A stretch of DNA of 64,000 bases from Marinomonas pollencensis (GTDB lineage Bacteria; Pseudomonadota; Gammaproteobacteria; Pseudomonadales; Marinomonadaceae). Of the stretch, positions 17,809 to 27,214 are shown one piece after another (the first letter of the stretch is position 1; every line of letters begins with the position of its first letter). The translations under genes and the position numbers were made by a program. Location: positions 1 through 64,000 of the forward strand of contig NZ_QUNG01000003.1 of NCBI RefSeq assembly GCF_003387375.1, given 5' to 3'. Below the pieces are notes generated by a model that saw only the letters and a program-made list of their open reading frames with translations, searched no databases and was not told the origin of the DNA.

Positions 17809-18855
17809 ATGAAACAAGTACGTTGGGGAATTATCGGTACCGGTAACATAGCACGCCTTTTTGCGAGTGACTTTCGTTATGCTAAATCTGGCGAACTCCG
17901 CGCTATCGCATCACGAGATAAAGCATCGGCAGACGCCTTCTCCGCCGAGTTTGATATTGAGCTCGCATTTGTTGACTACTTCTCATTGATTAACAGCCAT
18001 GAAGTAGATGTTATTTATATTGCCACACCACACACATCCCATTACGATTTAACGAAAGCCTGCCTGTTGGCTGGTAAAGCGGTATTATGTGAAAAACCTT
18101 TCACCCTAAATGAAGCCCAATCAAAAGAGCTTTACGAACTTGCTGCCGCGCAACAGGTTTTCTTAATGGAAGCCATGTGGACCCGCTTTAACCCTGTTAT
18201 CGAACAAACAATTGAATGGGTAGAAGAAGGCGAAATTGGCGATCTACATAGTATTCAAGCCAGCTTCAACTTTCTCGCTCCCACAGATCCAAACCACCGA
18301 CTAATGAACCTAGAAATGGGGGGCGGTGCGCTGCTGGATATTGGTATTTACCCCGTGTTCCTCGCTCAACTTTTCCTTGGAAAACCTGACTTTATACAGA
18401 ACCAAGCCGTAATTGGAGATACCGAAGTCGATGTGTTCGAACAAATTTTACTAGGCTGGGATAGTGGTCAGCTGGCGTCTTTAGAAGCATCATTGATTTC
18501 CTGTCACCCAAACCGTGCGATTTTGTCTGGCTCTAAAGGCTACATTGAAATTGATTCACAATGGTTCAAGGCGAGATCTTGTCGCCTTGTTTCTAATGAA
18601 AACCAAGAACGAGCTGTCGAATTTGATTTCCCTGGTGAAGGTTATCAATTCGAGGTTGATGAAGTAAATCGCTGTTTAATGGAAGGTTTGCTGGAGAGCC
18701 CTAATCACAGTTGGCAAGACAGTCTTGAGTTAATCTCTACGCTAGATGAAATTCGCCAAGATATAGGACTCTACTACCCAGGTGAACCAGAACTTCGCCA
18801 CCCCGAAGAAGAGCTTCATGACCATCATCATGAACACCATCATCATAAGCACTAA
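17809..18855 (+). CDS. Gfo/Idh/MocA family NAD(P)-dependent oxidoreductase with His-rich tail
   Basis: A 348-residue sugar/diol dehydrogenase-type protein. The Rossmann motif WGIIGTGNIARLF opens the protein, the EKPFTLN motif (catalytic-region lysine) follows near residue 95, and MEMGGGALLDIGIYP lies in the C-terminal domain. It resembles dihydrodiol dehydrogenase-like members; the substrate is unknown. AAGGAG precedes ATG 17809. Unusually, the last 18 residues (HPEEELHDHHHEHHHHKH) form a histidine-rich tail that looks metal-binding and is not part of the fold. Confidence 0.88.
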   Translation: MKQVRWGIIGTGNIARLFASDFRYAKSGELRAIASRDKASADAFSAEFDIELAFVDYFSLINSHEVDVIYIATPHTSHYDLTKACLLAGKAVLCEKPFTLNEAQSKELYELAAAQQVFLMEAMWTRFNPVIEQTIEWVEEGEIGDLHSIQASFNFLAPTDPNHRLMNLEMGGGALLDIGIYPVFLAQLFLGKPDFIQNQAVIGDTEVDVFEQILLGWDSGQLASLEASLISCHPNRAILSGSKGYIEIDSQWFKARSCRLVSNENQERAVEFDFPGEGYQFEVDEVNRCLMEGLLESPNHSWQDSLELISTLDEIRQDIGLYYPGEPELRHPEEELHDHHHEHHHHKH

Positions 18856-18881
18856 TCTTGTTGAAGCTTGTTTAACTTAAC

Positions 18882-18919
18882 CGACAAGCCATGAAACTAA
18901 TCACCTTCATGGCTTGTCG
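18882..18919. terminator. 14-bp inverted repeat between convergent genes
   Basis: Arms at 18882-18895 and 18906-18919 are exact complements (CGACAAGCCATGAA and its reverse complement) with a 10-base loop, between the oxidoreductase stop and the AEC transporter stop. No T tract, so termination strength is uncertain. Confidence 0.6.
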
Positions 18920-18944
18920 CACTCTAATAGCGACAATCTCCTGG

Positions 18945-19901
18945 CTAACCAAACACCCATTGGCTTAACCAAACACTGGCTGGAAGTGTCACCACACAGA
19001 GAATCGTTTGCAAGGTGATATAAGCCGCCATGCGCTCGGCATCTCCGCCTAGTTGTCGCGCTAAAGCATAGGCAGAAGTTGCGGTAGGCACCACACCGAA
19101 TAAAATAGCCACCAGGGCTGGCAAGCCAGTCATCCCTAACCACCAGCACATTCCCCCAATTACTGCAGGAAACACCATAAAGCGAGCCATAGTCGACAAT
19201 ACAAATGTCATGCCCACAGAGCGAATCACATCCAATCGCACACTCGCGCCCACTGCTAAAAGCACCATGGGTAAAGCCGCCTTAGAAAGCAGTTCTGCCA
19301 TATCAGAAATGACCGGCACGGGAGTCACTCCTAACAAGTTCAAACTGCTTCCTAGCACAATAGAGATAATTAAGGGGTTGCGGATCAAGGCACCACTTAA
19401 GAGTTTTGGCAAAGAAGGATAAACCTTACTACCCGCTTCATTTGCTGACGGTTTACCATGCATTAACACCATACTAACCACTAAAAATACGTTTACCGAT
19501 GGGATCAGCACAGATGCACCCAATGCCGCATAAATTAGCCCTTCATTGCCATACAAGCTGCCAGCCAATGCAAGTACGATAAAGGTATTAAAACGCACCC
19601 CTGCTTGTAGCATGGATGACCCAGTGGGTGCTTTGGCTCCGACTAACCAAGCACTGGCAAAAGTAAACAGCGCGGTCACGATCAGGGCGCACAATAAAAT
19701 CAGCGCATAACTTGCCAATAATGGATTAGAGAAATCTATTTGTGACGTTTTATAAAAAAGTAAAGCAGGAAACAGCAACCAATAGGTGAGCTTATCGACA
19801 CCTTGCCAAAACCCTTCCATAGGAAAGCGGAAGCGTTGGCATAAAGCGCCGAGCATCAGTAACAAAAATATTGGAATTATCGCCATTGAAAGTGAAAACA
19901 C
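18945..19901 (-). CDS. AEC family (auxin efflux carrier-like) transporter
   Basis: A 318-residue membrane protein with about ten helices in the two-bundle layout of the AEC family. Conserved features are the N-terminal IFLLLMLGALCQRF, SLNLLGVTPVP and the late FGVVPTATSAYALARQLGG segment. Bacterial members export or import carboxylates such as malate or malonate. GTG 19901 is supported by AAGGA six bases upstream. It follows the LysR gene on the same strand after 32 bases, so both may form one unit. Confidence 0.85.
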   Translation of the reverse strand: MFSLSMAIIPIFLLLMLGALCQRFRFPMEGFWQGVDKLTYWLLFPALLFYKTSQIDFSNPLLASYALILLCALIVTALFTFASAWLVGAKAPTGSSMLQAGVRFNTFIVLALAGSLYGNEGLIYAALGASVLIPSVNVFLVVSMVLMHGKPSANEAGSKVYPSLPKLLSGALIRNPLIISIVLGSSLNLLGVTPVPVISDMAELLSKAALPMVLLAVGASVRLDVIRSVGMTFVLSTMARFMVFPAVIGGMCWWLGMTGLPALVAILFGVVPTATSAYALARQLGGDAERMAAYITLQTILCVVTLPASVWLSQWVFG

Positions 19902-19933
19902 ACTGCATCCTTATTGTGACTAAAGCTCAACCT

Positions 19934-20836
19934 TTAGCATTTCATTAAACACCAATCTTGCTTGGCCAGCTGTTCGATAAACCAACTTAGCCCACGCCCT
20001 AGCTCTTCTCTTTTCCATACTAAATAAGCCACTTGATTAGGCCGTGGTATTTCACATTCGCGGATCACCAAACGACCAGTATTTACTGCCTCTCGAATTC
20101 TGTGTTTCGGCAAATACCCGACCCCTAAACCTGAACATTGCGCCTCTATTTTACTGCGCATAGTATCGACTTTTACCACTTGTCGGCTAGCGAAAATACC
20201 ACTGTCGCGAGCCGGAAAAATTTTTGATGTATCTGACACCACAATCGCAGGGTAATCTCTTAACTGCGCGGCGCTAATTGGCGCCTCGAGCAAAGCTAAC
20301 GGGTGTGAAGGAGACAAGGCGAAGACAAATTCGACCTCGCCTAAAATGCGAGTATGAAAATCGCCTTTAGGCCGCTCTCCTGTTGCCCCTATCACCAAGT
20401 CTACACGATCATCTTGTAATGCATCCCAAGCACCTCCGACAGCCTCCTCAGACAGAATCACTTCTACCGGTCGATCCTGTGATAAGAAATCCCCAACCAC
20501 CGAAATCAGTGGTTCCTCTGACAATACCGTATCACGAGCAATTCTTAATCTTGGTTCCCACCCCGACTCTAATGCCATAACCGACTCTTCTAAACGCCGT
20601 GCGGCGTCTAAAATGGAGCGACCTCGCTCTAAAACCAGTAAGCCTGCCGGTGTTAAAACCGCTTTTTGACGGGAGCGATCAAAAAGCGGCACGCCCAGAT
20701 CTTCTTCCAGCTTTTTAACCGTGTAGGTGAGTGCAGAAGGAACTTTAAATAAGGCCTCTGCGGCGGCGGCAAAGCTGCCGAGCTGATCAATCGCTTCTAG
20801 TACTCGAAGTGCCTCTAATGTGATCGCATTATTCAT
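19934..20836 (-). CDS. LysR family transcriptional regulator
   Basis: A 300-residue LysR regulator with an N-terminal helix-turn-helix (GSFAAAAEALFKVPSALTYTVKKLEEDLG) and an effector-binding domain. It is divergent from a pirin gene and upstream of the AEC transporter gene. LysR regulators beside pirin genes are common, so control of pirin is the simplest reading. The effector is unknown. Confidence 0.88.
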   Translation of the reverse strand: MNNAITLEALRVLEAIDQLGSFAAAAEALFKVPSALTYTVKKLEEDLGVPLFDRSRQKAVLTPAGLLVLERGRSILDAARRLEESVMALESGWEPRLRIARDTVLSEEPLISVVGDFLSQDRPVEVILSEEAVGGAWDALQDDRVDLVIGATGERPKGDFHTRILGEVEFVFALSPSHPLALLEAPISAAQLRDYPAIVVSDTSKIFPARDSGIFASRQVVKVDTMRSKIEAQCSGLGVGYLPKHRIREAVNTGRLVIRECEIPRPNQVAYLVWKREELGRGLSWFIEQLAKQDWCLMKC

Positions 20837-20851
20837 ACCCTTCTCGCTTTG

Positions 20852-20866
20852 TTCAATTTTTTTGAA
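20852..20866. promoter_or_regulatory. candidate LysR operator between lysR and pirin
   Basis: TTCAA-TTTTT-TTGAA is a dyad of LysR type in the 154-base divergent region, 16 bases upstream of the regulator start. Position suits autoregulation. AT-richness lowers the weight of the evidence. Confidence 0.35.
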
Positions 20867-20990
20867 ATAATAACTCAGAATCTTCTAATTTTCTTTTCAG
20901 CTACCGACTCATACACTCAGCACACAACACATAGAGCAAGCCTAAAAGAGATCGCCTAGCTCATATATCGACTATAGATGGAGTTCAATA

Positions 20991-21689
20991 ATGATCACTA
21001 TTCGCCATGCAAACGACCGAGGACATGCCAGCTTTGGCTGGCTAGAAAGCCGCCACACCTTTTCTTTCGGTAGTTATTACGACCCTCAACAAATGGGTTT
21101 TTCTCACCTTAGAGTCATTAATGACGACAAAGTGACACCCGGTGCGGGATTCGACACACATGGACACCAAGACATGGAGATTATCAGCTATGTCTTGCAA
21201 GGACGTATTGCCCATAAAGACAGCACTGGAAACATCAAAGAATTACCTGCAGGTGAATTCCAATTAATGTCAGCAGGCGAAGGAATTCTTCACAGCGAGT
21301 TTAATGCCTCAGATACAGAAGCATTGGCCTTCCTACAGATTTGGATTGAACCAAACGTCAGAGGGGGCAAACCAAGCTATCAACAAAAAGCCTTTGGAAA
21401 GCAACATGGTTTAACTAAAATCCTCACTCCTGACGGTCGTGATGGTACATTGAGCATTAAACAAAATTGCCAATTAGATCAACTTATTCTCGACTACAAC
21501 AAACAGGAAACCATCACTATCCAACCTAGTCGAAACCTCTATATTCATCAAATCGAAGGTGAATTAACCCTACCAGATGGCACAGAATTAAGACCAGGGG
21601 ATGGTGTAAAAGTCCGTTTCGAAGAGACCCTCACCTTGAAAAACATCAAACAAATTCAAGCAAAGGCGCTCGTTTTTGATCTTGCTTGA
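20991..21689 (+). CDS. pirin family cupin protein
   Basis: A 232-residue bicupin. The N-terminal cupin carries the metal ligands in DTHGHQDMEII (two His) and GILHSEFN (His and Glu), as in pirin/YhhW proteins, some of which have quercetin dioxygenase activity in vitro. The C-terminal cupin (residues about 150-232) lacks metal ligands as usual. ATG 20991 has GATGGAG upstream. Expression is probably set by the divergent LysR protein. Confidence 0.92.
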   Translation: MITIRHANDRGHASFGWLESRHTFSFGSYYDPQQMGFSHLRVINDDKVTPGAGFDTHGHQDMEIISYVLQGRIAHKDSTGNIKELPAGEFQLMSAGEGILHSEFNASDTEALAFLQIWIEPNVRGGKPSYQQKAFGKQHGLTKILTPDGRDGTLSIKQNCQLDQLILDYNKQETITIQPSRNLYIHQIEGELTLPDGTELRPGDGVKVRFEETLTLKNIKQIQAKALVFDLA

Positions 21690-21971
21690 TGGCCGCTAAT
21701 ACTCACGGATGAGAAGAGAACGTCAGAGGCTCTGCCTCGCTTTTATGATCACTTTAAAACAGAGCGAAAGAATCGACTTAAAACACTAATTTATTGCTTG
21801 ATCCGTTACTGTCTTATTTTCTTTACAGCTATTCCACATTTTCCCATCTTAGTGCATTGTATTTTGTGCTAAATACGGCAGAATGGATTGCTTGTTCAAG
21901 CAAGTAACACGCGTTATTTTTCCTTATAGCGGTAACGCTGTGAGTCATTCTAAAAGGACCCCGTAACTATC

Positions 21972-23168
21972 ATGTTTAAGCATTTAAAAGCCGTTTCTGG
22001 CGACCCTCTTTTAGCCCTTATCGTTGCCCACAAACAAGACACAAACCCAAACAAAATTGACTTGGGTGTGGGTGTCTACAAAGACGACAATGGCGCGACC
22101 CCAGTTCTCAGCAGTGTGAAAAAAGCAGAAGCCATTTTGCTTGAACAAGAAGATTCTAAAAGCTATCTCGGTATTTACGGTGCAGCAGAGTTCGAAGCCA
22201 TTATCCAAAATTTAATTCTTGGTGAAGGCAATCCATTGATTGCGTCTGAACGTGTTCGTTCAACACAAACACCTGGTGGTACTGGTGCGCTTAAAGTGGC
22301 AGCAGATTTCATTAGCGCTAATTTAAAAGACGCGCGCTTGTGGGTCAGCGATCCAACATGGGGAAATCACCAATCCATCTTTAATTCTGCTGGCGTTGAA
22401 GTAAAGTCCTACCCTTACTATGACCCTAAAACCAATGGCTTGCGCTTCGACGATATGATGGCAACCCTAAAAGCCGAAGTAAAAGAAGGCGATGTGTTAT
22501 TGCTTCATGCTTGCTGCCATAACCCAACGGGGATCGACTTACAGCAAGGGCACTGGGAAGTATTAACGAATTTCGTCAATGAGCGTGGTTTATTGCCTCT
22601 GGTTGATGCTGCTTATCAAGGCTTTGGCGATGGTTTAGACGAAGACTTAGCGGGTCTGCGCCATATGGCCGCAAATGTAAAAAATATCTTGATTGCGAAT
22701 TCGTTCTCGAAAAACTTTGGCATTTACCGCGAACGCTGTGGCGGTTTAAGCATCATGGCGGAAAACAAAGACGAAGCGAACGCTGCTTTCTCTATTGTCG
22801 GCCAAGCAATTCGCGCCAACTACTCTATGCCCCCAGCACACGGCGCGGCGGTTGTTTATACCATTATGAGTCGTCCCGAGTTAAAAGCAGAGTGGGAACA
22901 AGAAGTAACTGAAATGCGTAACCGCATCAATGGTTTGCGTGAAAAGCTAGTGGCTAAATTAGCCGCTTCTGGGGTCAGCAAAGACTTTAGCTTCATTAAA
23001 GATCAACGCGGTATGTTCTCTTACTCTGGCTTAACGCTCGAGCAAGTACGTACTTTGCGCAGCGATTACTCAATTTATATTGCCGATACCGGTCGCATGA
23101 GTATTTCTGGTGTCAGTGATAACAACATTGATTACTTATGTGAAAGCATCGCGAAAGTAGTGGGCTAA
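21972..23168 (+). CDS. tyrB: aromatic amino acid / aspartate aminotransferase
   Basis: A 398-residue class I aminotransferase that moves the amino group of aromatic amino acids or aspartate to 2-oxoglutarate. Visible are GVGVYKDDNG, HACCHNPTGIDL (cofactor Asn), DAAYQGFGDG (PLP Asp and Tyr) and NSFSKNFGIYRERCGG with the Schiff-base lysine. The AspC/TyrB choice is by general similarity and is not certain. It is monocistronic, with a 282-base upstream region and a strong terminator after it. Confidence 0.9.
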   Translation: MFKHLKAVSGDPLLALIVAHKQDTNPNKIDLGVGVYKDDNGATPVLSSVKKAEAILLEQEDSKSYLGIYGAAEFEAIIQNLILGEGNPLIASERVRSTQTPGGTGALKVAADFISANLKDARLWVSDPTWGNHQSIFNSAGVEVKSYPYYDPKTNGLRFDDMMATLKAEVKEGDVLLLHACCHNPTGIDLQQGHWEVLTNFVNERGLLPLVDAAYQGFGDGLDEDLAGLRHMAANVKNILIANSFSKNFGIYRERCGGLSIMAENKDEANAAFSIVGQAIRANYSMPPAHGAAVVYTIMSRPELKAEWEQEVTEMRNRINGLREKLVAKLAASGVSKDFSFIKDQRGMFSYSGLTLEQVRTLRSDYSIYIADTGRMSISGVSDNNIDYLCESIAKVVG

Positions 23169-23200
23169 TTCGTCTTCTATTTAGCGCTGGCTAGCAATAT

Positions 23201-23239
23201 AAAAAAACGCGAATAAGCTCCCCTTATTCGCGTTTTTTT
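23201..23239. terminator. bidirectional rho-independent terminator
   Basis: A 17-base arm at 23201-23217 pairs perfectly with 23223-23239, with seven A residues and seven T residues at the ends and a GC-rich CGCG core. It separates the rightward aminotransferase gene from the leftward UPF0149 gene. Confidence 0.92.
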
Positions 23240-23269
23240 ATTCACCTAAAAGCCCAGCTAACCCCTTGT

Positions 23270-23890
23270 TTAATGCAGGGTATGAGGCTTGTTAGCTTGT
23301 TCTGACATTGGAATTTCCGGATGGTTAAATTGCGCCAAGCGAAGAATAGAAGACTCTATATTATCCCGCCAGAACTGAATTTCTTCTTCGACCATGCTTT
23401 CTAACTTTTTCCAGCCAGCTTCGCTGCCAAATAAGCGCACTGCAGCCAGAACATCATCATAGAACTCTCGATTTGTTTCATCCAAACCAAGACCAATAAG
23501 ACGAGAACCTCGCATAAAGCCAACACACCATTCTTCCACTAGAATGTGGCTCTCACCCTCTTCCATTTCTTGCTCTAAATAAACAGGATACAGGTCTCCA
23601 TGGACCAGAGTATTCATGGTTTCCATATACATGATCAGTACAAGGCTAAGGAATTCGTCTTCTTCCTCTGAAGAGCCCCACTTAGGCTGATCTTCATTGG
23701 CGCCCCAAATAGCACTCAACCAGAAATCAGGAGACAGTTCTTGCGAAGAGCAGCCGATTGCGGTTAAAAAGCCATCCAATTCTGACACACAAAGAATAGA
23801 TCTATCCGTTCCAAGCGTAGACAAATAATGGTCTAGACGCTCATAAAGCGCCTCTTCACTGATGACGTTAAGATCTTCATTATCAGACAT
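23270..23890 (-). CDS. UPF0149 (YecA-like) family protein
   Basis: A 206-residue acidic protein with the UPF0149 pattern: LDHYLSTL, VSELDGFLTAIGCSSQELSPDFWLSAIWG near the N-terminus and WCVGFMRGS in the middle. No C-terminal SEC-C zinc motif is present. Function is unknown. The start is set at ATG 23890 where the family homology begins; a start at 23962 would add a basic extension without family similarity. Confidence 0.82.
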   Translation of the reverse strand: MSDNEDLNVISEEALYERLDHYLSTLGTDRSILCVSELDGFLTAIGCSSQELSPDFWLSAIWGANEDQPKWGSSEEEDEFLSLVLIMYMETMNTLVHGDLYPVYLEQEMEEGESHILVEEWCVGFMRGSRLIGLGLDETNREFYDDVLAAVRLFGSEAGWKKLESMVEEEIQFWRDNIESSILRLAQFNHPEIPMSEQANKPHTLH

Positions 23891-24039
23891 GTAATAGCAT
23901 TCCACTTTGTTGCTGGTTTCTCTAAGTGTAACCCGCCTTGCCAAGACTTGCTGATGAAACACTCAAATTTGATCCACAGAGGGGCGTTCACTCCCACAAG
24001 GGACGAAAAACGCCTCTCTAAAGAAAGCACTTTTCTCTA

Positions 24040-25941
24040 CTAAACTTCAACAATGGCTAGGTTGCCATAGGTTTCTAGCCAATGTTTACGGTCTCCTGAA
24101 CGTTTTTTAGACAACAATTTATCCAGAAGTTCGCCTGTGTCTAAAGGGTCTTCCATGGTTAGCTGGATCAACCGGCGAGTATCAGGAGCCATTGTCGTTT
24201 CACGCAACTGAGCAGGGTTCATCTCACCCAAGCCTTTGAAACGCTGAACGTTAGGCGTACCGCGTTTGTTCTCTGCCTGCATTTTATGCAAAATAATGTC
24301 TTTTTCTTCATCATCCAAGGCATAAGAAACTTCTTTCCCTAAGTCTATTCGGTACAATGGAGGCATAGCCACAAACACGTGCCCAGCTTTCACAAGACTT
24401 GAAAAATGACGTACAAATAAAGCGCACAATAGGGTAGCAATATGCAACCCATCGGAATCGGCATCCGCTAATATACAAATTTTTCCATACCGCAATCCGC
24501 TCAAACTTTCTTCGCCAGGGTCCACTCCCAAAGCAACAGAAATATCGTGAATCTCCTGCGAACCCAGTACCAAGCTAGAGTCGACTTCCCAAGAGTTTAA
24601 AATTTTACCTCGCAAAGGCAGAATGGCCTGAAAATCTTTGTCTCGCGCTTGCTTTGCAGAGCCACCTGCTGAGTCCCCTTCTACTAAGAAGAGTTCACTG
24701 CGGCTAGAATCTTGTCCAGAACAATCCGCCAACTTACCTGGTAAAGCAGGACCTTGAGTAATTTTTTTACGCACCACTTTTTTACTGGCTTTTAACCGTT
24801 TTTGTGCGCTATTAATCACTAAATCGGCAATTTTCTTGCCATCTTCCACATGCTTATTCAACCATAAACTGAACGCATCTTTGGCCGTCGCAGAAATAAA
24901 CGGCACAATCTGACGAGAGGATAAGCGTTCTTTCGTTTGCCCAGAGAATTGTGGCTCTTGAATTTTTGCTGACAGCACATAACTACAACGATCCCAAATA
25001 TCCTCTGCCGTCAGTTTAACGCTGCGTGGTAATAGATTATGGAACTCACAGAATTCACGAATCGCTTCCAATAAACCAGTACGTAAGCCATTTACGTGAG
25101 TGCCGCCTTGTGCCGTAGGAATAAGGTTAACATAGCTCTCTGTTACCAGTTCTCCACCCTCTGGCAGCCACTGCACAGCCCAATCGACACCTTGCGTTTT
25201 TTCAGTTAAGCCACCTAAAAAAGGTTCGTCTGGCAACAGCTCAAACCCTTCATTAGCTTGCGCCAAATACTCTTTTAATCCGTCCTGATAAAACCACTCT
25301 TCACGGGCTTCTTCAGTACCGCTCTGGTCGATGAAAATCACATGTAAACCAGAGCACAAAACAGCTTTGGCTTTTAATAAGTGCTTAAGACGAGATAATG
25401 AGTATTTTGGACTATCAAAATACTTACCGTCAGCGGAGAATTTCACTTTTGTGCCGGTGTTTTTCTTACCCACGGTACCAATTTCGGCCAGTTCAGAGGT
25501 TTTAAAACCATCCGCAAAACCAATGTGGTAATGTTTGCCATTACGCTTCACAAACACTTCTAATGAGGTGGATAAGGCGTTAACAACAGACACACCAACA
25601 CCGTGCAGACCACCAGAAAACTGGTAATTGTCACCGGAGAATTTACCACCAGCATGAAGTTTAGTCAGAATCAATTCTACCCCCGACACGCCTTCTTCTG
25701 GATGAATATCCACCGGCATACCACGGCCATTATCTTCTACGCTAACAGAGCCATCTTTATAAAGAATCACTTCTATACGGTCAGCATGCCCTGCTAACGC
25801 CTCATCTACTGAGTTATCAATAACCTCTTGCGCTAAGTGGTTAGGGCGCGTGGTGTCGGTATACATTCCTGGACGTTTTTGTACTGGCTCTAAGCCACTC
25901 AACACTTCTATCGATCCGGCGTTATATTCTTTAGCAGACAT
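24040..25941 (-). CDS. parE: DNA topoisomerase IV subunit B ParE
   Basis: A 633-residue GHKL ATPase/TOPRIM protein that decatenates chromosomes with ParC. The ATPase motifs EVIDNSVDEALAGHA, DNGRGMPV and GGLHGVGVSVVNALS are followed by the transducer domain and the TOPRIM motifs LVEGDSAGGSAKQARD and DADSDGLHI. The IHPEEGVSGVELI and YNAGSIEVLSGLEPV segments separate ParE from GyrB. ATG 25941 is preferred to TTG 25959. It lies downstream of nudF-yqiB-yqiA as in E. coli; parC is not in the window. Confidence 0.96.
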   Translation of the reverse strand: MSAKEYNAGSIEVLSGLEPVQKRPGMYTDTTRPNHLAQEVIDNSVDEALAGHADRIEVILYKDGSVSVEDNGRGMPVDIHPEEGVSGVELILTKLHAGGKFSGDNYQFSGGLHGVGVSVVNALSTSLEVFVKRNGKHYHIGFADGFKTSELAEIGTVGKKNTGTKVKFSADGKYFDSPKYSLSRLKHLLKAKAVLCSGLHVIFIDQSGTEEAREEWFYQDGLKEYLAQANEGFELLPDEPFLGGLTEKTQGVDWAVQWLPEGGELVTESYVNLIPTAQGGTHVNGLRTGLLEAIREFCEFHNLLPRSVKLTAEDIWDRCSYVLSAKIQEPQFSGQTKERLSSRQIVPFISATAKDAFSLWLNKHVEDGKKIADLVINSAQKRLKASKKVVRKKITQGPALPGKLADCSGQDSSRSELFLVEGDSAGGSAKQARDKDFQAILPLRGKILNSWEVDSSLVLGSQEIHDISVALGVDPGEESLSGLRYGKICILADADSDGLHIATLLCALFVRHFSSLVKAGHVFVAMPPLYRIDLGKEVSYALDDEEKDIILHKMQAENKRGTPNVQRFKGLGEMNPAQLRETTMAPDTRRLIQLTMEDPLDTGELLDKLLSKKRSGDRKHWLETYGNLAIVEV

Positions 25942-26077
25942 GCGTATTTGTTCTTCCAAATTGAGATTACGATACTAAGATAAAATACTGTATCGAGTTA
26001 GGATGTAAATAAGATGATCTAGAGTCTATCACTGGAGTTGAAGCCTGTGAAATAGACCTGTTACTTAGTGACTATAA

Positions 26078-26668
26078 TTACTCAGAGATTCCAGCAAAGC
26101 GCAAAATATCCGCACTAAAACGTTCAAATCCGACAAATCGATGATCACCATTTTTTTCTTGGGTTAGCTTAGCGGTTTGCGAAAAGACCTGTCGCGCCAT
26201 TCGATAATCCAAAACTTCATCACCTTCTTGCAGCATTAACCAATACCGCTCTGGTGTCGGATTTGACACCGCTAAGGCGGTTAACTCATCCATATGACGT
26301 TGAGTTAATTCATAGTGCTCATCCGTGTAAGGGTTATATTGAGGACCTAGATAATCCAGCAATAACGTGGGTGCTTGTACCGCTGGGTTGACTAATATCG
26401 CTTTCAGCTGAAATTTTTCGGCCAAGTAACTGGCATAAAACCCACCCAGTGAACTGCCAATTAAGGTGATGCTGGCACTAGGATACATCGTCATACGAGT
26501 GCGAATCAGTTTTTCCAATAGCATGATTGCTTGCGCTGGCTGCCATGGCAAGCGTGGCGAAATAAAGCAATCACTTACCCCCATAGCCTCTATTGCCGAG
26601 CTTAACACCGAGGCTTTATGAGAACGCTCTGAGCTATTAAATCCATGGATATAGAGCAAGCTGTTCAA
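26078..26668 (-). CDS. yqiA: YqiA family alpha/beta-fold esterase
   Basis: A 196-residue small alpha/beta hydrolase. LLYIHGFNSSERSHKA opens the protein, GSSLGG is the nucleophile elbow, and the late DEVLDYR and DHRF provide Asp and His of the triad. E. coli YqiA has acyl-CoA thioesterase and esterase activity. A TTG start is accepted because GAGGGGAG lies 4 bases upstream and family members start just here. It sits between yqiB and parE as in enterobacteria. Confidence 0.9.
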   Translation of the reverse strand: MNSLLYIHGFNSSERSHKASVLSSAIEAMGVSDCFISPRLPWQPAQAIMLLEKLIRTRMTMYPSASITLIGSSLGGFYASYLAEKFQLKAILVNPAVQAPTLLLDYLGPQYNPYTDEHYELTQRHMDELTALAVSNPTPERYWLMLQEGDEVLDYRMARQVFSQTAKLTQEKNGDHRFVGFERFSADILRFAGISE

Positions 26669-26737
26669 TGCGCTCCCCTCTTTACTGATGTGTTATCAAT
26701 TGAAAAATAAGGATATTTTCCCTGAAAAAGACCCAAT

Positions 26738-27214
26738 TTAGGCAAATTGGAAGTAAGGCGTCTCGTAAAGGCGATGCCCATGCTTAAGGCATAATTCTAA
26801 CAGATCAGACAACTGTTGATTTAAGCGGAACTTTTCGTCTCTATGGTACATATCACCATTAGGGTATGGATAGCTGCCGCGATATTGGCGATGTCCATCC
26901 GTTATCTCAGCAATGCCCACGTCGTGATATAAGCGAATCGTCATAGCAAGCTTATTATCAAACAGTAATGCATTACTAGTGTGTGCGCCGAACTCTAATA
27001 ACACTTCGGTGGTAAATCGGCTTTCTTTACTAAGAGATAAATGCAATCGGCTCTCTTGATCGCCAGCACTATGAATCGAAAAATGCCATGTATCTTCTTC
27101 CTCGTGCCCACGCATCAGTTTAGCCACACGGCGATAATTCAACTCGCCGAGCAGCTGTAAACTGGATAAATCAGGGACATACTGTTTTGACATTTTTTCT
27201 GTTACCTCGGTCAT
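26738..27214 (-). CDS. yqiB: YqiB family protein (DUF1249)
   Basis: A 158-residue protein. The YVPDLSSLQLLGELNYRRVAKLM opening and the C-terminal KFRLNQQLSDLLELCLKHGH match DUF1249/YqiB, of unknown function. ATG 27214 overlaps the stop of the acyltransferase gene as ATGA, which supports coupling; an internal ATG at 27193 has a better Shine-Dalgarno sequence (GAGG) and may be the real start, as E. coli YqiB begins at the equivalent point. Confidence 0.85.
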   Translation of the reverse strand: MTEVTEKMSKQYVPDLSSLQLLGELNYRRVAKLMRGHEEEDTWHFSIHSAGDQESRLHLSLSKESRFTTEVLLEFGAHTSNALLFDNKLAMTIRLYHDVGIAEITDGHRQYRGSYPYPNGDMYHRDEKFRLNQQLSDLLELCLKHGHRLYETPYFQFA

